Positions 1-11,700 of a stretch of DNA of 64,000 nt are shown here, in pieces. Source of the DNA: Cheiracanthium punctorium (lineage: Eukaryota > Arthropoda > Arachnida > Araneae > Cheiracanthiidae). Position numbers and translations under genes: made by a program. The notes below the pieces were generated by a model. It saw nothing but the letters and a program-made list of their open reading frames with translations, did no database searches and was not told where the DNA came from. The stretch lies in assembly GCA_038373885.1 (NCBI GenBank), contig JAWZYV010011897.1:186001-250000 (forward strand), read 5' to 3'. Position 1 is the stretch's first letter; each line of letters starts with the position of its first letter.

Positions 1-439
1 CAACACTTATTTTTGTGAACTTTTATACAAATTTTAATCTATTGTAACTTTATGAAGGGGCCACAAAACGGACTCAATTTTCATCTGCATCGACCCTTGT
101 AAAGCACCAAGTTTGTCAGCACATTAAAAACATTCATTTTGAGTGCAATCATTTTATTCAAGAATATTACTAGACTAGATGTTACCCGTGACTTTGTTTG
201 CATCGGCTTTAGAATTAGGTCCATCGAGAAATGAAGCATATGTGAATAATAAATATGTTTGCAATATATACAAAAGTGACTGTATTTAAAGATTATTTCT
301 TTTTTACTTATTTTAAATGAAGTATAATACATGGTAGTATACTTTATTTAAAATAAGAGAGCATACAGAGTTATTAAATTCAGATTTTTTTTATGCATTT
401 GGTGAGTAGAGACACTTATATGTTATAATTATTTGCGAA

Positions 440-1130
440 CTGTTTTGAGTGTTCTTGTAAAAGAAATATTAATACTTTTTGCATAAATTTTAGCCTATGT
501 TAATCATAAATGGTGCAGTTTCTATTAGTGAAAAAATTTTAGAATTGGTTCTGTAGTTACAGAGATACACATAGACCATAATGTATTAGAATTATTTTGA
601 GTGTTCCTGTAAAAGAACTTTTTATACTACATACATGAATTTTAGCCTATAATACCCGGGAATAGTGTAGCTTTATATCAGTGAAAAAAGTTTTGGCTGT
701 TCAGTAGTTACAGGAATATACACTGTAATGTAATTCTTATGAGTATCTCTGTAAAAAGAACTATCTGTGATATAACCATAAAAGGTAGCCTATAATACTC
801 AGGGCCCTACCAGTGGCTGAGAGGTTCTGCTCTTGAAACTGGAAGGTGGCAGGTTTAAACCCTGGTTGCGCCTGCCAATCTAGCCAATCTGAGTTTTCCA
901 TGGTTTTCTCTGAAAGCTTGCATAAATACAGGCTAGGATCCCCTGGAAAATCCCCTACAGAGGGCATTCTCCATATAGGCCTAGGACCCTAGTGCAGTCA
1001 ATCGGCCTTAATCCACAAACAATAATACTCAGGAATAGTGTAACTTTCAATCATTGAAAAAAGTTGTAGAATTGGTTCAGTAGTTACAAAATGCCCACAG
1101 AGCATAATGCATTAGAATTATTTTGAGTTT
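440..1130. repeat. Tandem repeat, period about 143-152 bp, split by a SINE
   Basis: Units share 'TAGCCTAT' at 491, 643 and 786, plus 'TTAGAATTATTTTGAG', 'GTGAAAAAA' and 'TAGTTACA'. The third unit is interrupted by the SINE at 804-1021 and resumes at 1034. The copies have diverged noticeably. Confidence 0.7.
804..1021 (+). mobile_element. tRNA-type SINE, family 1, copy 1
   Basis: A-box-like AGTGGCTGAGAGGTTC and B-box-like GGTTTAAACCC (852-862) mark a tRNA-derived head. It is flanked by perfect 12-bp target-site duplications ATAATACTCAGG (792-803 and 1022-1033). It shares GAGTTTTCCATGGTTTTCTC with the copy at 35620-35810. Confidence 0.75.
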
Positions 1131-1286
1131 TTTTTTATGCTACATGCATGAAAGGTTGTCTGTATGTTAATCCAGGATATAAGCTATCTTCATTTCTAAA
1201 TTTTATCCAAAAACGTTCAGCCATTTTTGTGTGATTCAGTCACAAATATCCGAACACACAAATGTACACATTTATATTATTGGTAG

Positions 1287-2000
1287 GATTTGGAAATTTA
1301 TGAACTTTAAGAAACACATTTGAACTTTTCTTTTTATGTTTTTTAATTTGGCATAAAACTAATGTAATTTCCATGCCTGTTCATGCTTTTCAATTGCATG
1401 CGATTCTTCAAATAAAATTTCTGCTTTATTTCAAGAGCATAAATCATTTTGTGCTGGCAAAACTCGCTCGCCAAGCATGACCACCTAAACACTGTTTTTA
1501 ATTAATAGATTAAAAAGTATTTAAGATTAAAAAGTATTTAATATTTCAAATTTCTGAACCTCAGGTGCGTATCACCGAAGTCATGGGCTTATATGCTCAA
1601 ATTTTCAAAGCTCTGCGTTCAGTAGATTTGTCTGGAGAACATTCATTTTTATTATTCTAGATAGATTTGGCATAAATCTGGCATAACTTTCGTGGCATTT
1701 AATGTTTTTCAAATGCATGCGATTCTTCATTGAAATAATAGCCTTCCTTTTTAGCTAAACATGAATCATTTGATACAGGCGAAACTCACCAAGCATGGTA
1801 ACATAAAAATGGTTTTTAATTAATAATTGAAAAAATAAAAAATCTAAAATTTTAAGTAGCCTATAGCTGTCTCCAGGGTCCCATCTATCTCTGTACCAAA
1901 ATTCATCAAAATCGATTCAGCGGTTTATGCATGAAAGCATAACAAACGAACAAAAAAAAAAAACCTCACTTTCGCTTTTATATTAGTTAGGATTTACATT
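1287..2000. repeat. Dispersed repeat, two ~320-bp units in tandem
   Basis: Shared landmarks are ATTTGGAAATTTATGAA, GGCATAAA, GCATGCGATTCTTCA (1396 and 1715) and CTCACCAAGCATGG-like words. The tail resembles the common arthropod motif 'ttCATCAAAATCGATTCAGCGG ... TTTATATTAG'. A third copy lies at 22195-22600. Class unknown. Confidence 0.6.
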
Positions 2001-2504
2001 TTCTGCTGCTTTAATGAGTAATGTTATATGAATTAAAAAATAAATAAATAAAATAAAAAATTAGGTTTTTCTCACCATTAGGACAGCCTTCCAAAACAAC
2101 TCAGCCAATCTAAAATTTCATCTTATGGCTTTAGCACTAGCCACATGACATTATCATACATTTTGCTTTTACCAGAGTGTTTTGGAGTACATAGGAGGAA
2201 ATTTTAACCTCATTTTCACTCTGTACTGGAATGCTCAGACAAATATTTTAGTGCCTGACTGGTTTAGGAACAAGCCCTAGGAAGAGGTCCACAAAAAATA
2301 GAAAAAACTGGCATGCAGACCACAAGATTTAAAAAAAAAAAAAAAAAAAAAAAATGGAACTCTGATTTAAAATTTCCAACAGATAATACAGGGAAGAAAA
2401 AAACGAAGAGGAAATAAAACTTATTACCAAATACTGTTTACAAGACAAACTGATTTTTATAAAAATCAAAGTAAATAATTGTGAAAATGATAAATAATAC
2501 ATAC

Positions 2505-2715
2505 AGCTCTCATAATTGATTTATCCCATGCTGTATGACTTTCTAAGAAATTTAGACACATGGCTAATTGTGCGGCTGTACGGCAATTTTCTACTGCATT
2601 TCTCCACTTGATTAACCCAGGAGGTAAACACTCTTCTTCAGAAGCATCAGAAGTACTAGACTGAGCAGTACTTACTCCATTGTTAGTCAAAGTGGATTTG
2701 CTCAGATCATTTGCA
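2505..2715 (-). CDS. BAZ2B: BAZ2-like exon cc, last exon in window, directly before PHD finger
   Basis: 211 nt encoding ANDLSKSTLTNNGVSTAQSS, an acidic turn, PPGLIKWRNAVENCRTAAQL and AMCLNFLESHTAWDKSIMRA. In relatives 'AxxLxxLxxxxAWEKSIMK' is followed at once by the PHD zinc finger. The exon ends in phase 0 at GTATGT, so the PHD finger and bromodomain must lie beyond base 1. Acceptor TTTTAG. Confidence 0.95.
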
Positions 2716-5700
2716 CTAAAAGAAAGTGACACAATTTCAAATGAGTGAAAAATAAATCTGCATTTTAAAAGAAGTGCATTAAAAATTTTTTACTTGTCTA
2801 TATTTATATACTTTGGTACATAGCAAAATCTGATGATGTCTATCAGATTTCTCTTGGGTGCATTCATAAACATTGTTTTCTTCTTATTTTGACATAAACC
2901 CAAATTCATCATTTTCCCTGCATGCACAGTTTTTTACTAAGCACCCATTGAAAAATGATAGCTTGAGGTTCTACTGAAATTCTAAATTCAGGAATGGTAA
3001 ATATTGACTTTTCCATCAAAATCTGAATAGCCAAACTTTCCTTTTTTTCGTACAAGGAAGTAAAAAATATAAGAAACAATAAAAAGATTGAAATACATGA
3101 AGAACTTAGCAAAACAGTAATTAATTATGAACTCTTACTTAATACAGTATGGGACCTTTTATCCAGCAACCTCGGGACCGACCTCATTCCGGTTTATGGA
3201 ATTTGCCGGTTTTCAGGTCGCTGTGAAAAATTAACCCTTTGTGCACAGTACAATTAAAAAAGAATCGGTCTTTAAGTACAAGTAACTTTTATGATAATTA
3301 CTGCATATAATTATGTAAATAGTAAGGCATTCATAATAGATTTTAAAATAAAAAAAATTTAATTTATCAAAACTTACTGTAAAATAAAACTAATGCTGCG
3401 ATTCGCGGTATCCACATATTCTGTCAGATATGCAGAACCATCGCTACGGGAGAGATGGTCCCCGCTCCCGCCGCTACGCACGCTCGCCCCTGCATATGGA
3501 TTACAAAGACGGTAGACATTATATAGCTTACGTGATGGCCAAAAACAATATACCTCGCTCGCTCCCTTGATAACATCATTGTGATGACAATTAAAATTAT
3601 TTGCAGCCCTTTTAAAATATGGTTAAATATTGAAGAAAAAATACTAATTGAAAAAAATATGCGTATAACTAGTGAAATCTCTGTCGGAAGTATTGGCTTC
3701 CGTAATTGGAGCTCCCCATAAAGCAGCTCGAATTTTCAGCTTTAATTACGAAAATACATTGAGAAAATGCCCACTATTACGAAACAAAATTTAAAAAACG
3801 AGACCGTACAATTAGATTATATACAATTTTGAGAAAAGCTAACATTTAAACATTTATTTTTTATTTTGTTTGAACATTTCATTAATCTTTAGCTGTTTCA
3901 ATGTTCCCCACAAAAATATAGAGACAATCTGAGGCATGCCGAAATAGAGAAGTAACCCTCCTGCTTTCTCCCTAACACACGCAGCTGTAACGTAACCCAT
4001 AACAGGAAAAGGAAAAACTGTTTAATTAAACGGACACAGGGAGAGGGACACAATTTAAATAAGTAAAAGCTCGACTATCCGGAAAGCACGGGAAATGCCG
4101 AATGCCGGATAAGTGAAAATTCCGGATAGTTAAGCTTGTAAAAAAAAAAAAAAAAGTTTGTCGACAAAGCTGTTTGGGAGGGGGGGGGGGGGGGGGAATC
4201 TAATCGGAAATGTTTTGGAATGTTAGTAAATGCATGTTGAAAAACACTCATAAATAAAAATAGATCGGTACACACGTGTGTACTGATCTATTTTTGTGTG
4301 TTTTTAACAAAATTTTAAATTGTATTTATGATAATATTCGTTTATATTGCAGTGTTACAAGGCAATAATACCATTGCATCGTTGGGGAGAAAAATAATAG
4401 TAAATTAAAAATAAAACCACTTACCGATTTCTAACAGGTAATTTCTTTAAACTAAGAGAATGATTAATGAAATAAATACAAACAGTAATGTTTTCTCTGT
4501 CCCCCCTCCTTCCCTCTTGAGCTTCTCTTCAGAGATAATACTGTTGAATCATCGGAATGCAGATGGGCAAAATAAGTAGGTCAGGACTCACTAGCTATAA
4601 ATATTTAATCAGCACTTTTTCTGTTTTGGCTATCAGTACCGAGCTGAGTTTTCTCCGTGCTCACCAGCACAGCTGTAAATTGCTTTGTTTTTGTAACGCA
4701 TGTCCGTCATATTTGTTTTGTGAGCATTTTGTCTGTTTATTTTCTTATACTACCACGATTCCTGGAATTATTGATAACCTCTAGCGTCTAGCAGTTAGAA
4801 ATTTGCATCCTCTTTCCCCGTTCTAAGTTTGGACAGCTGTGATTCACAGTAGGAATTAGTCATTGGAGAAGACCTCCCCCCAAGGTGGGGGGGGAGCCGA
4901 AATTTTCCGGTTACTTGAATGCCGAATAGTCGAGATTTTACGTAGTGGGAAAAAAAAAAATATGGTATCTAGATCGTGAGCCTTAAAAAAAAAAAAAAAA
5001 AACCTGAAATTTGGGAAAGTGCCGGTTTTTGGAACTTTCCGGTTTTCGGAATTACGGATAAAGGGTCCAATACTGTATGATTTTATGAATATTGACAAGA
5101 AAACAATTGTATGGAGTAAAAAAAAAATTAACTGATTCGAAATATGATGCTCAAGCATATAATTTTTAAAGTTGTTATAGTTCAATTTTAATAATATGGT
5201 GGGTGTGCTGGTATATTACATCCTTGCACATTTCTTTAGTAGTTGGAGCTGAATTACCAAAGTAGAATCAATCTTTTTTCTACATTTCTAATTATTTTTA
5301 AAGGATCAACAATAAAAAAAATTAAGAAAATAAGCAATAATAAATAACTCATACTGATAATTTCATAAACTACAGATTTTTATGGCAGAGTTTGTATACT
5401 CATAAATCAGTGAACAAAACTAAGCTCTTACTTTTAAAATTGTGTCAAAAAATGTTTTTCACTTAAAAACTTTGCATAGAATTTTTTTTTTTTTTACTTC
5501 CAGAATAAACAAAAAACTGATTATAAAAACAAGAGTATTTTACAACAATTAACATTTGGAGTTTGCTATAATTAAGTAAATTTTCTTCACATAATGTAGA
5601 GAACATTTTATACTTCTCTCAAAGTACATTTTTCTTTAATTTAATAAAAATCAACATCTTTTTGCACATGACAAATTTTCACATTTTTCTTACCCAAATT

Positions 5701-8700
5701 TTAGATAGGTACTGATATTTGAATTTAAAAATATATATAAATTTAAAAAAGAAATGCACAACTATTAAGAACTTACTTTATAGCTAGTGGTGGTTTCAGA
5801 TATCTCCTTTCAATGGCTGCTTCAACTTTCAGTAATCTTTTTTTCGCTTCTTCTACAGGATTAATTTTACCAGGAGGTAATGGAACTACATCACTTTCAA
5901 CATTTTCTTCCACAATAGATTTTTCCAATTCTTCTATGGCTGATTCAGCTGCATCTGGAATTTCATTTTCAACAAAAGATTCATTTAAGTCATCATCAGG
6001 CTTTTTCTCAGAATCTATTTCCATTTGTTCAGGCTCTTGCTCTTTTTTTCTTTCTGGGGGTTTCTTCTTCTTGGAAGACCCTTTTTTTGAGCTTCTACGA
6101 AGAATTCTTTCTCTAATTGCATCGTATATTTCATCAGCTTTGTATTGGATGTACTGCTCACAAGCAGGAATAAATTTAGATAGAGGTTCAACTGAGAGCT
6201 TAGGAGGAGGTTTCCAAAACTGAAAATATAAATAAAGCATAAAAAATATTTAATATGAAATACCATTTCAACTTTTGATAAACCCGTCTCCTAAATAGCA
6301 CCAATTCAGTCAATATTATTTAACTTTTATCATTACTTTTTAATTTGTATAAATACCAACAGCGAGAATTATTATACAAAATAAATCTTAAAATATTATT
6401 AAGACTAGCAGAGTACCCCGGGGTTCCCCGTGCAATGGAGGAGAGATGGCTGTTGATCTTAACCCTCTGAGCGTCTTGGAAATGGGCAAATAATGTAAAG
6501 TTGTTTTCACCGCAAAATTTTCATGCAGCTTTAAAATTATTTAAAAAATAAAATTTTGATGGGAAGATTTGTAATTATTAAAAAGTTAACTCCTAAAATG
6601 CCCATAAGCTTTAATATCGAACTATATTTTATGATGCCTTGGTGTTATAAATAATTTAAATTATAGATGCATTGCAGTGAAAACTGGAATGAAGTGAACG
6701 GGATTTTACGTCTCAGCCGCTTGGAGGGTTAAATATTGATTGTAAAGGGATGAATGTGAATCCTCCCACTACAATGACTGAAAAAGGTCATGGGACTTTC
6801 CACTGCAACGGAAAAGTAAATGAACACAGAACTTCTAGCATACAGAGGTTACCAGGAATCAGAGGGCTGCAGGGTGGGGGAGAGATCATCCCCCCCACAC
6901 TTTCAGTAGACTAGAGATCAAACATATGTTTCTTTCGGAATATCGTCAATTCCTGGTAAAATGCAGCTATTCCTTCCTCTCCCTTCTCCTGTTTTAGATG
7001 AAAAACATTTAGCCTTTTGGATAAATTTGATGTCTTTAGCTTCCTGCCGGAAAGAAAACAAGCATAATAGTAGTGGTTAACTTACAACCTACTTGTCTGC
7101 TATAACTAAATATAATTCAGATGATCAAAAATTTCATCCTAACTAGAGGAGAGAGAGGAGAAATTGCAATAGGAAAGAATGATTGTAAATTCTACTCCCA
7201 TCTTGGACTCTGGTTAAAGATAGTTACTGTCCTCATTGAAATACTGTAAACGCAGAGAAGCTCAAAAATAGTGGGTTGACTTAATGAAAAATAATGGGAT
7301 AAAAGAGATTTTGGGGAAAGAAGGTATCAACAAGAAAGGTATATGACAAAGTCGGATCCAGGGGAAAGGTGCAGGGGGCATGCGCCCCCTCTGAGAAAAA
7401 TATTTTACACTAGATAAAATGAGTATTCACAATTTGTGCCCCCTCCGAAAAAAAGTTTCTTGATCTGTCCTTGGTGTATGATATAAATAAAACTATGTAA
7501 ATTAACACACATAACAAGGCACTTATATCTTTATATGTGCTAATTTACAAAGTTTTATTTATATCATCTTTTAACAGCAGTTTTTTTAGTGATTTTTGTT
7601 AAGAAGGGTATACATTCAACCTTACATTCCCAAGGCACAATTTCTTTTTCTAACTAAAACTGAGTCCCAAGACTATCCCAAAATTTTCCTCCCCTCTCCT
7701 GGAGAAATTTCAGCTTCTTCGCTGTAAAAATATCCAACCGTGCACGTAAAATGAACCTTCGTATCCTTATCAAACCCAATTGCAATATATTTAAAAGAAT
7801 CCGGTCAGATAAGGACAAAATAAACCCTCTAGAAGCTGCAGGTATTTACAAAATAAATTTTACCTATAGAGATTCCAACCTTCTCGGATACTACATTGGT
7901 GTTACAAAAAGAAAAATTAAAGACAGAATTAAAGAACACATAAACGATATAAAATACAATAGACAGAGTACCGCCCTTTCCCGCCTAGCCTTAAAAGAAA
8001 ATATAGATATAGATTTCATAAATGTCAAGATAATAGCTAATTACAATAACCACAGTTATGGCTTAAAACGGGAAGCGTTGGAAATAATGACACAAGAGGG
8101 AGCTGTCAACGACATGGTGCATGCGCAAATAGAGCAATCGGGGCTCTTATTGATGAAGAAGCGGAGAGCGAGCCAGACGGGCTCAGTTCTGAGGATGGCA
8201 GTGGACTGAACTGCTGAAAGCGCTCAAATGGTGCGTGTTTTTTAGATTTTACGGAGATTTTAAGGCTTTTAATGTTTTTAATTATTTAACTAAGGTATTT
8301 CCGTGTTTGAATTTTAACTAAATAAATTTCAGCTTCTTTTTAAAGTAATCAGTTACAAACTTGTCCAAAACTTTTCCATGTGTACGTGAATTAAAAAGAA
8401 TAGCTTATTGTTAGATAGAACGGATGCCTTTTTCAGATTTTTTTTTTTTTTACATGTTTATGGAAACTATGGCATGTGTATATTTACACCTGAAGGAGCA
8501 ATAGGGAGAACCCGTTTTGATTATAGCAATAATAGCTTCCTGACAAGTGTCCGTGAAAATATAATGTACGTATGTGGCAAAAGGTGGGGGGCATTCTTTT
8601 CAACTATCTTCCATCATTCTGGAATCCATACTTCTCAGGCACAGTGGCAAATTGGGATTATAACTTTTTAAGTGGGTGGGACATCTTAACTAACAAGCAC

Positions 8701-11700
8701 GAGAAAGACCACACCAATCCAAAATTTCACTATACACATTATACTCAAGATGAAGAGAACTAATGCAGGTGGGGGCATATTAAAGCCCAACAAAATATCA
8801 AATTCTTATATTGGGTTTGGATCAATAAAAAAAGAAATTCAATATCCAAAGAAAAAGATTATATGTTGACATTCCCACTTTTATTAAACAGTTGGCACTG
8901 ATCAAAATTCAAACATAATAAAAGATTAAACATACCACTGTTTACTAAGTTTGATTTTTTTTGTTCTGCAAGGCTCATCTGTAATATTCAAATTTCTTAT
9001 GCTAGTTTCATATTTCTTATGCTAGTTTCATATAATTATTCTTTTTAAATAAATGATGCAGTATAAAATATTATGACTTCTTATATTTCAGAGAAACAAA
9101 TTCGTCATTTAGAAAAGTAAAATAGAATATTGGCTTACACTCAAGTACATTTTAGAGGGGATGGGTTTAATTTTTTTTTTTTTTTTTTTTTTTTTTTGAT
9201 AACTCGTGTTTTGTATATTTCTTTAAACACATGATACAAAACAAATGAAAATAAGAAATGTATTCTTGATTTTGAAGAGAGGGTTTGTATAGTGGAGAGT
9301 CTTGTAAGGATATGCAAAACCAGGAAAAAAGAACTGTTCTGCAAAAATGTAGAATAATAAAATGCAGTGAACTCTCACTTATGCACTGGCCCAGTGGCTT
9401 AACAGAAAAAAAGCGCATAAGTGAGAAAGACACAAGTGAAAAAGTACATTCAAATTCTAAAATGCAACATAAATTGCAATGAGAGAACGAATAAGAAAGT
9501 TTCTGAAGATTATATGTTGACATTTATAATGATTTGTTAATTACTGTAGCTATATAGAAAAAGTAGAAAGTGTAACATACCTTAATTTATTTCCTTTCCA
9601 ATTAATCCATGATAGATCTTAATTTTTTTGATGAATTTCAAAAACAGTATTTTCAAGTTCATTCATCGGGCAACACATTTCATTTCATAAACAGTAGATT
9701 GTTTATTTGTTAAAACTTTTATTTAAAAAATATATACAGTCAACTCTCTCTAATCCGCACTCACTGGGACCAAGGGTTGTGCGGATTACAGGATTTTGCG
9801 GATTATAGGTCTTTTTTTTTGTTTACATTTTTACATTTAGAATTTCTCTTCAAATTATAGTCAATTTACTGTAAACAAATAGGAAATGATGAAAGAAAAT
9901 GTATACGCTATTGAATAAAAACACAGTTAATTGTCAATATAAATACAATAAATAATACAATTAAATTTAGAGAATTTACTAAAGGACAGATGAAAGAAAA
10001 TATTTATACTGCTGAACTAAAACACTATTTTTAATATTAAATACAATTACTAATACAAAATTAAAAGAATAAATTCTCTCTAAATTTTTATTTATTTTTC
10101 ATTTTTTCACACATTGCAGTGATTGTAATTTGTTTAAGAGATTTTAATTTTTCTTCAGAAATTTTGTCCTGAAGCCTTCTAATTGTCAGTAACTCTTGGT
10201 CACTGACAAATGATTGCTTTTGCAAAATGTTTAAAGGGACCCCAAAAATCGTAGTTTGCGTTTAAAGTTAAACATGTTACATATTTTCACCCAATTTTAA
10301 TTGCAACGGTCAATCTTTAGCATCCTGTTTTTCTCTCTCATAGAGCAAACATTTTCATTTTTTTTTTTTTTTTTTTTTTTGTTGTTTCATTCAAGAAAAG
10401 AGTAAAGCGATGTGATTGGACGGTGCATTGCTTCGGAGTTCGTTATTTACATCCATTCACTGAACACATGCAACTTAGGATATAAGTTTCTGTATGTTTA
10501 ATTGCATGATAATATGCTCAAATATATGAAATTATTTACTTCAAATACCTGTGGAAAATCATTAATAAATGTCTTTATAACATTCAGCCAATCAAATAAC
10601 TTCTATAACAGTAATACTACCAGTCAAATACCGCTCAAAATGTAAACAAACAAGTTTGTTTACATTTGAAATATATCGCGGATTATAGAGTCGCGGATTA
10701 GCGGGAGTTGACTGTAACTTCTTATTTCTAGTTTAGGAAAAATAATTAAAATTTTTGCTTTGGTTAAAAAAATATTAAAATTGGCGCGTAAGTGAAATAT
10801 CTATTTCAGACAGATGCATAAACGAATGATAATATCATTATTTTCCTATATAATGAGCTGGGATCACTCAAAATCATGGTTTAAATGAAAAAGTCGTATA
10901 AAAGAGGTGGTACATAAGTCAGAGTTCACTGTAAAAACAACCAAGCTGTAATCATATTGTTACACTAGCATGTAACATTGGAGGGCATAAGGGCAGCAAA
11001 CTGTTTCGTATTGAAGAAAAAATTTACAGATAGGCAATGTCTGAATTCTCTTGAACTTTTTTTTTTTTTGGGGGGGGGGGGTTGCTTCTCCCCCTTTTCT
11101 CTAGTAAGTTTATGTAAGTAGAATGCATTATTGTATTCTTATAGTCAAACGTTTCGGATGACTGTAAAATCCATACAAGATTTCGTCTAGTAAAATTATT
11201 GCCCCTCCCTCATGAAAAACTTCAGGATACACCCTTGCTGGACGTGGCTAGGCTTCTCCCCATTCTACCAGTCTGTGTTCTAATAGTCATTTATCACTAA
11301 TACCTATGCGCCTACTAAAAAACAAATAAACAGAGTCCAGTGGAGTCCAATTGTCAGTATAATAGCCAGTATTTCACAACCTCGTGTACAGAAACGGTGT
11401 GTGTGGCATGAAGAGGATTAGCACGGTTGCTTTCTAATCCCATCTCTCTCTCTTTCAGAATGCCTGACAGAAGAAAATTTCTTCCTCATATGTTCCTTCC
11501 AGAATAGAGATTTTCCCCTCAAGATGTTTTTCAGAAAAAAAATTTAATAAATATTTCTACATGGTTGAGAATTTAAAAGAGAACAAAATAAATGTTTCAT
11601 CAAAAGGTAAAAAGATGGGAAATTTTTGGCAGTTAGATATTTCGATGCAACAGTTTCAATTTCAAATTGCGAAAATCTACCCGAAAAGTGATATTTCTTT

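Larger units (their letters stand above)
1..2504. other. Intron (partial) between pre-PHD exon and PHD exon
   Basis: No PHD or bromodomain coding is visible on either strand. Holds a ~150-bp tandem repeat, a SINE, a ~320-bp repeated unit and a poly-A run (2331-2354). Confidence 0.75.

Noticed and set aside
1..2504. PHD finger or bromodomain exons expected next in the gene
   Set aside because: No Cys/His pattern or bromodomain segment found on the minus strand; these exons must lie beyond the window.
3440..3510. GC-rich patch (GAGATGGTCCCCGCTCCCGC region) as a CpG island or promoter
   Set aside because: It lies inside a Tigger-like element and has no TATA, initiator or downstream exon; more likely transposon sequence.
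4180..4196. G-quadruplex at the 17-G run
   Set aside because: A single homopolymer inside a transposon, prone to assembly error; not evidence of a regulatory structure.
5813..6223. 136-codon open frame on the plus strand
   Set aside because: Antisense mirror of exon bb, which has strong BAZ2 similarity on the minus strand.
8186..8240. Hammerhead-ribozyme-like core after the Penelope-like fragment: CTGAGGA, a 6-bp hairpin (GGCAGT/ACTGCT) and GAAA
   Set aside because: Hammerheads occur in Penelope-like elements, so I tested it. The strand after GAAA (GCGC..GTGC) is not followed by a correct cleavage triplet, and no stem I partner is found upstream for either permutation. The bases are explained better as the end of the coding frame.
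8408..8763. Open frames of 63-87 codons on the plus strand
   Set aside because: No domain, no splice context, composition like translated AT-rich intron.
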